This document shows positions 7,663 to 14,999 of a stretch of DNA of 16,857 nt, piece by piece. The notes beneath the pieces were generated by a model. It saw only the letters and a program-made list of their open reading frames with translations. It did not search any database and was not told the origin of the DNA. Source of the DNA: Bacteroidaceae bacterium (GTDB taxonomy: Bacteria > Bacteroidota > Bacteroidia > Bacteroidales > Bacteroidaceae); NCBI GenBank assembly GCA_900772575.1, contig CAAHEN010000029.1, forward strand, positions 1 to 16,857, given 5' to 3'. The position numbers and the translations under genes are program-made. Within the stretch, counting starts at the first letter, position 1. Every line of letters starts with the position of its first letter.

Positions 7663-7693
7663 TTGGCCATGACGGCGGGGCTTGGTATATTGG
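7663..7693 (+). promoter_or_regulatory. candidate promoter of the tyrosine recombinase gene
   Basis: TTGG at 7663-7666, 19 bases, then TAtaTTGG at 7686-7693. This is a one-mismatch fit to TAnnTTTG with correct spacing to a -33-like TTG. It is the only candidate between the terminator and the recombinase start and would give a leader of about 20 bases. The imperfect -7 suggests weak expression. Confidence 0.45.
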
Positions 7694-7721
7694 GCGGCGC
7701 AAACCATCAATCCAAGCAAGT

Positions 7722-8696
7722 ATGGAAACGATAGATTCACGGTTCTGCTACGTCTCAATGAGCTATGGCAACACATCCGGCAGTTCCGCCACAACCCGCC
7801 CAGCCGTCGCTGGCGCCACCCTCTCGGGCTACATGCGCGAATGGGTGTCGCGGCTCCGGCGCCTGGGGCGGGCGCGAACGGCAGAGAACTATGCCGCCAC
7901 CCTGTCCAGCCTGCTCCGCTTCTGCGGGCGGGAAGTGGACTTCGAGGAGTTCGACCACCTGCTGGTAGAGGAGTACGAGTCGCACCTGAAAGCCCGGGGC
8001 AACACGCCCAACACCACCTCCTTCTACATGCGCAACCTGCGGGCCGTCTACAACCGGGCCGCCATAGCCGGACTGACCGTGCAGCGGCACCCATTCAGGG
8101 GAGTCTACACCGGGGTGGAGAAAACCCTGAAGCGGGCCCTCACACTCGATGAGCTGAAACGCGTCTGCAATCTCGACCTGCGGCTCCGCCCCGCGCTCGG
8201 ACTGGCGCGCGACCTGTTCATTTTCAGCTTTCTCACCCGTGGCATGTCGTTCATCGACATGGCTTACCTGAGAAAGCGTGACGTGGCTGGCGGCATAATG
8301 ACCTACAGGCGACGCAAGACCGGCCAGCTACTGTATGTCAAGTGGGAGGCGGACATGCAGCAGATCATGGAGAAGTATCCACCCAACCCTACCGATTTCC
8401 TCCTGCCCATCATCATGCGGCCCGACGCAGACTTCAGGGCACAATATGCGAATGCCCAGCGACGCACGAATGCCCAGCTCAAGCAGGTGGCTGTGATGGC
8501 CGGCCTTCGCACACCGCTGTCCATGTACGCCGCACGGCACAGCTGGGCGAGCGTTGCCAAGAGCATCAACATCCCCGTATCCGTCATCAGCGAAGGAATG
8601 GGACACGACTCCGAGGCGACCACGAACATCTATCTGGCCGCGCTGGACACCGCAGTGGTGGACAATGCCAACTCAAAGATAATTAAGCTATTGTAG
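7722..8696 (+). CDS. tyrosine recombinase, probable dedicated DNA invertase
   Basis: A 324-residue site-specific recombinase. The SAM-like N-terminal DNA-binding domain spans about residues 33-120 (YMREWVSRLRRLGRARTAENY onward). The catalytic domain has Arg173 (FLTRGMSFID), Lys199 (RRRKTGQ), Arg272-His273 (YAARHSWAS), His295 (GMGHDSEAT) and the nucleophile Tyr304 (IYLAAL). The usual first His of HxxR is Tyr269, a variant I associate with Bacteroidetes integrases. No phage, conjugation or other mobile genes accompany it. An inverted-repeat-bounded segment starts 19 bases after its stop, so it is most likely the enzyme that flips that segment. Alternatives are an integrase relic or a shufflon-type enzyme acting elsewhere. 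The recombinase call is firm; the target is inference. Confidence 0.9.
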   Translation: METIDSRFCYVSMSYGNTSGSSATTRPAVAGATLSGYMREWVSRLRRLGRARTAENYAATLSSLLRFCGREVDFEEFDHLLVEEYESHLKARGNTPNTTSFYMRNLRAVYNRAAIAGLTVQRHPFRGVYTGVEKTLKRALTLDELKRVCNLDLRLRPALGLARDLFIFSFLTRGMSFIDMAYLRKRDVAGGIMTYRRRKTGQLLYVKWEADMQQIMEKYPPNPTDFLLPIIMRPDADFRAQYANAQRRTNAQLKQVAVMAGLRTPLSMYAARHSWASVAKSINIPVSVISEGMGHDSEATTNIYLAALDTAVVDNANSKIIKLL

Positions 8697-8714
8697 ATCC
8701 CATAAACATTTTCT

Positions 8715-8732
8715 CCATCTCTTCCCAAGAGG
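8715..8732 (+). repeat. left inverted-repeat recombination site (IRL)
   Basis: The site reads ccatctcttcccaagagg, the exact reverse complement of 8959-8976. Inside it, ctctt and aagag form a palindrome around a CCC core (8724-8726). That is the shape of a tyrosine-recombinase crossover site, with two facing recombinase-binding arms and an asymmetric core. It begins 19 bases after the recombinase stop codon. Confidence 0.85.
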
Positions 8733-8747
8733 AAGCGGAACCTTTCG

Positions 8748-8778
8748 CAAAGGTACATGTTTTCTGGCGGATAAAAAA
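8748..8778 (-). promoter_or_regulatory. promoter inside the invertible segment, facing left (OFF as sequenced)
   Basis: On the minus strand TAccTTTG occupies 8755 down to 8748, a perfect -7 consensus. Nineteen bases upstream, TTTT (8778-8775) is a three-of-four match to the -33 TTTG. In this orientation transcription would leave through the left repeat into the 3' end of the recombinase gene, antisense to it. A small palindrome (ccttt-cgc-aaagg, 8741-8753) overlaps the box. No comparable plus-strand promoter exists in the segment. Confidence 0.62.
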
Positions 8779-8958
8779 TCCATGTGAAGATTTTATGAAG
8801 GTACAGGCTTAAATATCCATAAAAATAAAAAGCTAAGGTCCTCGACATGCTATCAAAGCTGCACCGCGAAGCTGGCTTTTGCGGAATCGGTAGGCACAAG
8901 GATTCCAAGAGATACCCCATCTTGCGCCACAGTCTCCCCGAAAGCCCCATTTTCTCCA

Positions 8959-8976
8959 CCTCTTGGGAAGAGATGG
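8959..8976 (-). repeat. right inverted-repeat recombination site (IRR)
   Basis: cctcttgggaagagatgg is the exact reverse complement of 8715-8732, with the core now GGG (8965-8967). It lies 225 bases before the first gene of the operon. An 11-base tag (cattttctcca) precedes both sites in the same direction (8707-8717 and 8948-8958), so the two sites share a directly repeated flank as well as an inverted core. Confidence 0.85.
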
Positions 8977-9079
8977 CACTTAAATCCTATTTTACACATC
9001 TCATGATTAGGGTTTTAAGCGATTATCGAGAACCGCAGAACAGCAATTGAACCGCCGGGCATTGCGGCAGTTGTAACAA

Positions 9080-9116
9080 ATGATACACTATATATATCAT
9101 AATCATCGTAGCTTTG
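9080..9116 (+). promoter_or_regulatory. fixed promoter-like element upstream of the polysaccharide operon
   Basis: TAgcTTTG at 9109-9116, followed by caccgc, fits the -7 consensus exactly. No TTTG lies at the -33 distance, so an activator may be needed. Just upstream, atgata (9080-9085) and tatcat (9095-9100) form a small inverted repeat around an AT stretch, a possible regulator site. The predicted start is near 9122, leaving about 80 bases of leader. It lies outside the invertible segment and so could give basal or separately regulated expression. Confidence 0.5.
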
Positions 9117-9200
9117 CACCGCAAAAACAGTGATGATGAAGATTCAACAGTATGGCCAATGACAAAAAAATGAAGTAAGAACTTTTTAAGATATCATAGC

Positions 9201-10544
9201 ATGATGGAGATAACAGGAATGGAAATGGTGGGCACATGTCTGGACGGAGCATGGCACGTCATGTCTGTGATGGGGAGCTTGAGCAGCGACCTACGCTTGG
9301 ACAGTGACGACGTGATGTTCTCCGACTGGGAAGTTGTGCGCTACTACCTGTATCTCTACAGCACTCGCTTCGCCGATTTCCCTTGGGTGGTTCGCACGGC
9401 TTACACCATCGTGTGCGGAAGTGCGCTCGGTCTGCTGGCGCTGACCCTGTCGGCTGTGGTCAGAATCTACACCACTGACCGCCGCGCCCGCTATCAGGCT
9501 CGGATAAAAAGGAAATACGGTGAGCGCCTCAGCGGCATCCTCACCGACAGCCAGCCGCACGACGAGGCCGATATCGCCGATGAAATCGGCAGAAATGGCC
9601 GAGGCGGGCGGTTCAAGGAACTGAAGAAATGGCAGGCACGGGTGTGGCTAGAATGGCTGGAATCGCTGAAGGAGCAGCACGGGCAAGACCTGTCCGAAGA
9701 CAACCTCCTGCGGGTGATAGACGTGCTGATGCTGCGCGACTACGTCGAGCGGCGGGTGCGTTTCGGCCGCAAGTCGAGACGCGTGGCCACCTTGCGCAGC
9801 TCAGACTACCTGGGCATGGCCATCTCGGCGAGCTCCGTGGCCGGTATGCTGAACGACCGCAACGAGTCACTGCGCAAGGCCGTGCGGCTGCACTACATGC
9901 GCTACACGGCCGACGACCCGTTCCGTTACATGGTCGGCAATAGCAAGGGCACCTACTGCAAATGGGACGGCGTGGAGCTGCACCAGCTCTTTGCCGATTT
10001 CAAGGCACAGGGCAAACCGTTCCCATCTTTCCAAGCATTCCTCCCGACCGTGACCGACGATGAAATGGGCGCTTTTCTCATTGGCGAAGTGGCCTATTGG
10101 GGCAATGAGCATGACATGGAGGCGGTCGAATCGCTGTTCACCTCCCCGAAGCCGCTCTACCGCGAAGCCGCATTCAGAAGTGTCGGCACACGCCGCTGGA
10201 CACGCGCCGTACCACGCCTGATGGCGGTCTACCAAGACCAGCCCGAGCCCCTGCGCCAAGTGATACTGGCGGCCATACAGCAGATCGGCTGCACTGACAC
10301 AGCCGACACCGCACACTTCCTCGCGTCGTGCTACGCCGACGCCTCCTCAGACCGTACCAGACTGGCAGCCCTGCGCGGCCTGTGGCTGGGAGGCACAGAG
10401 GGCCAGGCAGCGTTCATGCGCCTGAAGGCCGAGGCGGCGGGAGAAGATCGCCTAAGATTGTTTCACCACGTCGAAAACCCGCTTGTCACACCGGTCGACA
10501 GACCGAGCGACCGGGTGGCAGACACAAGCGTCCCGTTCAAATGA
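9201..10544 (+). CDS. membrane-anchored protein with HEAT-like repeats, first gene of the polysaccharide operon
   Basis: A 447-residue protein. One strong membrane segment spans about residues 62-88 (WVVRTAYTIVCGSALGLLAL and on), followed by an Arg/Lys-rich stretch (RRARYQARIKRK). By the positive-inside rule the large C-terminal part is cytoplasmic. That part is mostly helical. From about residue 290 it shows pairs of helices with repeated Ala/Leu/Arg spacing (REAAFRSVGTRRWTRAVPRL, then LRQVILAAIQQIGCTDTADT) typical of HEAT repeats. No catalytic motif is seen. The stop overlaps the glycosyltransferase start as ATGA, so the two are coupled. A scaffold or regulator at the membrane next to the synthase is the likely role, by inference. 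The start is uncertain, with several Met codons in the first 25. Confidence 0.75.
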   Translation: MMEITGMEMVGTCLDGAWHVMSVMGSLSSDLRLDSDDVMFSDWEVVRYYLYLYSTRFADFPWVVRTAYTIVCGSALGLLALTLSAVVRIYTTDRRARYQARIKRKYGERLSGILTDSQPHDEADIADEIGRNGRGGRFKELKKWQARVWLEWLESLKEQHGQDLSEDNLLRVIDVLMLRDYVERRVRFGRKSRRVATLRSSDYLGMAISASSVAGMLNDRNESLRKAVRLHYMRYTADDPFRYMVGNSKGTYCKWDGVELHQLFADFKAQGKPFPSFQAFLPTVTDDEMGAFLIGEVAYWGNEHDMEAVESLFTSPKPLYREAAFRSVGTRRWTRAVPRLMAVYQDQPEPLRQVILAAIQQIGCTDTADTAHFLASCYADASSDRTRLAALRGLWLGGTEGQAAFMRLKAEAAGEDRLRLFHHVENPLVTPVDRPSDRVADTSVPFK

Positions 10545-11977
10545 AAGAAGCATTCCTGTTCACGTTCGGGTATCTGATCTTCTTCTACTCGATAGCCCTG
10601 ATGGCCTCCTATGTGGGCATGGTGATACTGGCCTTCCAGTCATTGCGCCGCTATCTGAACACGAACCGCGACACGTACGGGCGGAAACTGCTCGAGACGA
10701 GTCCGCATGCCCCCGGCGTGTCGATCGTCGCCGCCGCCTACAACGAGGAGAACGTGGTCATCGCCTGTGTGGAGTCGTTCCTGCGGCTGGACTACCCGCT
10801 CTTTGAGGTTGTCATCGTCAACGACGGCAGCACGGACAAGACCCTGGAGCTGATGGTCGAGCACTTCAAACTGGAGGAGGTGCCCTACGCCTACAACGAG
10901 CAACTCCGCACGAAGCCCTTCCGCCGGCTGTTCAAATCGGCCGACCCCGCCTACAGCCGCCTGACCGTGGTGGACAAGGAGAACGGCGGCACCAAGGCCG
11001 ACCCCATCAACGCCGGACTCAACGTGGTGCAGTACCCCTACTTCATCAACACCGATGTGGACTGTATCCTCTCGCGCGACGCCATCTACCACTGCATACG
11101 CCCCATTCTGGAGCAGCACGACGTCATTGCCGTCAGCGGTGCGATGGCCATGAGCAACGGCTGCAAGATAGAGCAGGGCGACATCGTGAGGCGCCGTGTG
11201 CCGCACACCCCCTCGCCGCTCTTCCAGGCCGTGGAGTACCTGCGCTCGTTCATGGTCGGCAAGATGGCTTGGAGCCGCATCAACGCCATGCCCAACGTGT
11301 CGGGCGGCTACGGCCTCTTCGACACCCGCGTGGCCATCGCCGCCGGCGGCTACAGTCCGGACTCGTTCGCCGAGGACATGGACATGCTGATCCGCATGAT
11401 CGGCTACTGCTGCGACTTCGGCAAGCCCTACCGCGTGGTGCAGATTCCGGAGACCTGCTGCTGGACACAGGGCCCGCCGGGCATCGCCGTGCTCTACAAG
11501 CAGCGCGTCCGCTGGGGCCGCGGGCTCATCCAGACGATGTTCAACCATTTCCGCATGCTGCTGCGCCCGAAGTACCGGCAACTCGGCTTGGTCACCCTGC
11601 CCTATGTGTTCGTGTTCGAGTTCCTGGCACCGGTGATTGAGGTCAGCGGTCTGGCCGCCTTCATCTATCTGGCCTGCACGGGCGGTGTGAACTGGCAGGC
11701 AGCGGGCGTCATCGCGCTCTGCGTGGTGCTGTTCAACTACCTCGTCGCCGTCGTGGTGTTCTATTACGACTACCTCCAGGGCATCACCTACGGCAAGAAG
11801 CGCTCCTACTTCTGGCTCACAGCAGCGGCCCTGCTCGAGCCGCTGATCTATCACCCGCTCATCGTGCTCTTCTCGCTGAAGGGCTATCTCAACTACCTGA
11901 TGGGATTAAGGGCCAAGTGGGGCGAGATGAAGCGCAAGAAGTACCGCGACAAGAGCGGTGAGAGCGGTGAAACCTGA
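10541..11977 (+). CDS. processive family 2 glycosyltransferase (polysaccharide synthase)
   Basis: A 478-residue inner-membrane synthase of the PgaC/BcsA/hyaluronan-synthase type. One membrane segment at residues 7-32 is followed by a cytoplasmic GT-A catalytic domain. The motifs in order are VNDGSTD (Asp95), TDVDC (Asp172, Asp174, the DxD pair), AEDMD (Glu278-Asp279, catalytic base) and QRVRW (321-325). The last is the QxxRW hallmark of processive beta-glycan synthases. About three C-terminal membrane spans follow (from near residue 350) and would form the export channel. I chose ATG 10541 because it overlaps the previous stop by 4 bases and begins directly at the first membrane helix. The longer frame from 10328 is a shadow of the upstream gene. 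No PilZ domain is present. Sugar specificity cannot be told from sequence. Confidence 0.93.
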   Translation: MKEAFLFTFGYLIFFYSIALMASYVGMVILAFQSLRRYLNTNRDTYGRKLLETSPHAPGVSIVAAAYNEENVVIACVESFLRLDYPLFEVVIVNDGSTDKTLELMVEHFKLEEVPYAYNEQLRTKPFRRLFKSADPAYSRLTVVDKENGGTKADPINAGLNVVQYPYFINTDVDCILSRDAIYHCIRPILEQHDVIAVSGAMAMSNGCKIEQGDIVRRRVPHTPSPLFQAVEYLRSFMVGKMAWSRINAMPNVSGGYGLFDTRVAIAAGGYSPDSFAEDMDMLIRMIGYCCDFGKPYRVVQIPETCCWTQGPPGIAVLYKQRVRWGRGLIQTMFNHFRMLLRPKYRQLGLVTLPYVFVFEFLAPVIEVSGLAAFIYLACTGGVNWQAAGVIALCVVLFNYLVAVVVFYYDYLQGITYGKKRSYFWLTAAALLEPLIYHPLIVLFSLKGYLNYLMGLRAKWGEMKRKKYRDKSGESGET

Positions 11978-12026
11978 TGCATTTTGCACGATGGAACCGA
12001 AGAAAACGCAATAACCAAAGCCATAT

Positions 12027-14999
12027 ATGATGTCAAAGAAAAACTGGTTTCTGATCATGCTAGGCGTCTTGTTTGTCTCCCTGAGCGTGTACGCTGTGAC
12101 AACGCGAGACGACAGCAAGGAGGTCCGCACCTCCGACTATTACGAGTCGGCGGCGCGGACTTGCGGCAAGAATGGAGACTATGCCGGCATGAAACGGCTG
12201 GTCGACGAGGGACTGCGCCACTATCCCGACGCGACCGGGCTGAACGAGCTGGCGGGGAGCTACTATCTCCATACCAAGGACTATGACCGGGCCAGGTTCT
12301 ACCTCGTCAAGTCTGTCCAGAGCAACAATGAGAACGTCCGCTCCAAGCAGATGCTCGTCGACGTGGAGGAGGCGACCCATAACTACTCCAGCGCCATCTG
12401 CTATGTCAATGAGCTGCTGGAGGTGAACCCCTACTGGCGCGGCCTGTGGCGACGGAAGATTGCCCTCTACCGCAAGCAGGGCAACGAGGTCATGGCCGAC
12501 CACCTGCTGCGGCGCATCTGCCAGATCTACCCCAACGACTCGACCCTGCGGCGTGAACTTGTGGGCCGCATGGATGAAGAATACCGGAGCGACCGGCGGG
12601 CGGGTAACTCCAAGGCCGCCATCGACAAGCTCGAACAGCTGGTCGACCAATCACCCACCAACGAGCAGTACTACCTTGACCTGGCTAACCTGTACCTCCA
12701 ACAGGGCAACACGGAAGATGCCATCAGGGTGGCCGGACAAGGTGCCTCGCGACTGCCCGGCAGCATGGCCCTGATACGGAAGAAAGCGGGCATTCTGGCC
12801 GAAGAGTCGCGCTATCCTGAGGCGCTGGCATTCCTGACAGAGCGTATGCGGTACAGCCGGAACGGCAACCTGCGTGCGCTCTACTCGGATCTTGAGGAGG
12901 AGCAAGCGCGCGCCGAAAGCCGTCGTGATCCCTACGTGCTCTACGGCCGCGTCTATGCCACCCGCCACAGCCGCGAGGCGCTCGACTATCTCCTCAACAC
13001 GGCCTTCAGCCGCGGCTACGACGAGGATGCCCTCCATTATATCGCTGAGGCCAGAAAGCGGGGCGGCAATACCATTGCCCTGACTTACAAGGAATACCTT
13101 GTCAACAAGCGGCTGGGCAACCAAGACCGCGCCCGCGCCCTGCTCGAGAAGCTCTACGCCGAGCAGCCGTCCAACGAGGATTTTGCCGAAGAGGTGGCCC
13201 GTAACCGACTGCAAGACGCCGACCGGCTGATGGTCACCGAGAACTATGCCGAGGCCCTGCCACTGCTCGACTTTGTCGTGGCGAAGGCCAGCGACGACGA
13301 GCTCGTCCGCGCCGCCTACTCACGACGGCTCACGTGCAACTACCGCTTGGGCCGCTACGGCCAGGCGCTGACGTGCCTGGAACAGATACACGCCCGCTAC
13401 CCGGATTCTGACGACTACGTCACCCGCAAGGCCGATGTGCTGAAAGCGCAGGGGCACCCTGCCACGGCTCTGGCCTTCCTCGCCGACACGCTGTCCAAAA
13501 CATCGATGGATTCGACGATTCGGGGTGTCTGGGTGAACAGTTATGAGGAGATAGCCCTGCCCTACATCAAAGGACTGCTGGAGGGCGGCGATGCCGTGAA
13601 GGCCCTCGGCCAAAGCAAGCGCCTGCTGGCCGTCTACCCCTCATCTGCCGACGGCCTGCGCTACGCCATCACCGCCTCAGACCTGCTGCACGACAAAGGT
13701 GACTACGACCGCTACACCCTGGCGGCGCAATCGTACTATCCAAGCGACGCGGTCTTCCTCGTCAAGCGGAGCGTCGTCCTCTCGCGCAATGCCCAGTATG
13801 CCGCCGCGCTCGACATGCTCCGTCCCGCTCTCGACTCCCTGCCTGCCAATGAAATGCTCGTCGGCGCCTTCTCGGAGAACAGCGAGCAGAGGGCCCTGCA
13901 GCTGATACACGCCAAGCGGGCTGCCACGGCCATGGCCGTACTCGACACGGCACTGACGTTCGACGGCGCCAACCGCTCGCTGCTCTACACCAAGGGACTG
14001 GCCTTCGAGGCCCTGCACCGCTACGACTCGGCCTATGTCTACCAGCGCGCATACCAGCCGACGGCCATTGAAGTCACCGACTTCAAGCGCCACTTGGAGA
14101 TGCTGCAGGCCAGCGGAGACCGGAACACGGTGGGCTTCGAATACCTGCAAGGACGCTACGCCGAGGCCGATGTCCTGACCTCTGTCGCCACCCTCTCCTA
14201 TGAGCGGCGCACGGACCGGAACACCGTCACGGGGCGCATCAACTACGCCGGACGCGACGGCGGCGACAATGTGCCGGAGATGTACCAGACGCCAGGCGGC
14301 GTCGGCGTGCAGATGCAGGCCGAGTGGACGCACAAATTCTCTGAGCGCTGGGCCGGCACATTCTCTGCGGCATGGGCCAACCGCTACTTCCCCCAAGTGG
14401 CGCTCTCTGCCGGCGCCACGCGCTACCTGCGCAACGACTGGACACTCGACGGCATCGTCGCCTTCCGCCGTATCGACGCTTACGACAAGATGTTCACCTG
14501 GCATCCCGCCGAGTCGGCGCCTGCCGGACAGCCTGACGGCGCCTGGGTGCTGACCGGCTGGAAACGGTCGCACCTGAACCTGCTCACCGCCGGAGTGGGG
14601 GCGAGCAAGGAACTGGGCCAGTTCGCGCTCGACGGCCATGCCGACGCCTTCCTCATCTCCTCCTCGTTCTACGTGAATCTCCGCGCACGGGCCAAGTATT
14701 ACCCCTTCGATGACCGCCGCACCAGCATCACGGCCATGTGCAGCGCCGGCACAGCGCCCGAGGGCACTATGATAGACAACGCACAGCCCGGCGCCTTCGA
14801 CAAACTGAACACCATGGTCGGTCTGGGCGGCGCCTATGCCCTCACCCGGCACGTGACGCTCGGCTTGACCGGTACGTGGCACACGTTCTACAACCCCAGC
14901 GTCGCCCGCCAAGGCACACAGTCTGGCTTCACAGACGTCACCACGTTCAACTACCGCAACCTGTACAATGTGTATGGACAAGTCTTCATCAACTTCTAG
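12027..14999 (+). CDS. TPR-rich exporter with C-terminal outer-membrane beta-barrel
   Basis: A 990-residue protein. A signal sequence (residues 1-24, hydrophobic FLIMLGVLFVSLSVYA) is followed by about 650 residues of tetratricopeptide repeats. Examples are NPYWRGLWRRKIALYRKQGN and TNEQYYLDLANLYLQQGNTE. From about residue 695 to the end it becomes an outer-membrane barrel of the YaiO type, with alternating aromatic strands (VTLGLTGTWHTFYN) and a terminal Phe in YGQVFINF. TPR plus barrel is the plan of BcsC and PgaA, which carry a polymer through the periplasm and across the outer membrane, so this is the probable export partner of the synthase encoded 49 bases upstream. ATG 12030 is an equally good start. 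The end overlaps the next gene by 26 bases. Confidence 0.85.
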   Translation: MMSKKNWFLIMLGVLFVSLSVYAVTTRDDSKEVRTSDYYESAARTCGKNGDYAGMKRLVDEGLRHYPDATGLNELAGSYYLHTKDYDRARFYLVKSVQSNNENVRSKQMLVDVEEATHNYSSAICYVNELLEVNPYWRGLWRRKIALYRKQGNEVMADHLLRRICQIYPNDSTLRRELVGRMDEEYRSDRRAGNSKAAIDKLEQLVDQSPTNEQYYLDLANLYLQQGNTEDAIRVAGQGASRLPGSMALIRKKAGILAEESRYPEALAFLTERMRYSRNGNLRALYSDLEEEQARAESRRDPYVLYGRVYATRHSREALDYLLNTAFSRGYDEDALHYIAEARKRGGNTIALTYKEYLVNKRLGNQDRARALLEKLYAEQPSNEDFAEEVARNRLQDADRLMVTENYAEALPLLDFVVAKASDDELVRAAYSRRLTCNYRLGRYGQALTCLEQIHARYPDSDDYVTRKADVLKAQGHPATALAFLADTLSKTSMDSTIRGVWVNSYEEIALPYIKGLLEGGDAVKALGQSKRLLAVYPSSADGLRYAITASDLLHDKGDYDRYTLAAQSYYPSDAVFLVKRSVVLSRNAQYAAALDMLRPALDSLPANEMLVGAFSENSEQRALQLIHAKRAATAMAVLDTALTFDGANRSLLYTKGLAFEALHRYDSAYVYQRAYQPTAIEVTDFKRHLEMLQASGDRNTVGFEYLQGRYAEADVLTSVATLSYERRTDRNTVTGRINYAGRDGGDNVPEMYQTPGGVGVQMQAEWTHKFSERWAGTFSAAWANRYFPQVALSAGATRYLRNDWTLDGIVAFRRIDAYDKMFTWHPAESAPAGQPDGAWVLTGWKRSHLNLLTAGVGASKELGQFALDGHADAFLISSSFYVNLRARAKYYPFDDRRTSITAMCSAGTAPEGTMIDNAQPGAFDKLNTMVGLGGAYALTRHVTLGLTGTWHTFYNPSVARQGTQSGFTDVTTFNYRNLYNVYGQVFINF

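Larger units (their letters stand above)
8715..8976. other. putative invertible promoter segment (phase-variation switch)
   Basis: Perfect 18-bp inverted repeats bound 226 internal bases that hold no gene. The segment lies directly between a tyrosine recombinase gene and the first gene of a polysaccharide-type operon. The interior is AT-rich on its left half and carries one exact TAnnTTTG box, on the minus strand. Recombination between the sites would reflect each position x to 17691-x. The promoter box would move to about 8936-8943 and face the operon at 9201. Locally acting tyrosine recombinases flipping promoters for surface polysaccharides are well known in Bacteroides. That this segment actually flips is inference. 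The central part (about 8800-8947) shows no other recognisable signal. Confidence 0.8.

Noticed and set aside
5397..7670. 757-codon minus-strand reading frame opposite the GH2 gene
   Set aside because: Long antisense frames are common opposite GC-rich genes. Its translation shows no domain, and the plus-strand GH2 motifs are complete.
7722..8696. Recombinase as evidence of an integrated phage or conjugative element
   Set aside because: No phage, mobilisation or conjugation genes lie in the following 8 kb. The neighbouring inverted repeats explain the gene better.
8630..9050. Small reading frames on both strands across the invertible segment
   Set aside because: They cross the recombination sites, are AT-rich and have no protein-like features. 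They would be broken by inversion.
10328..10540. Longer N-terminus for the glycosyltransferase starting at 10328
   Set aside because: The extension is Arg/Pro-rich out-of-frame translation of the upstream gene. ATG 10541 gives the 4-base coupled overlap and starts at the first membrane helix.
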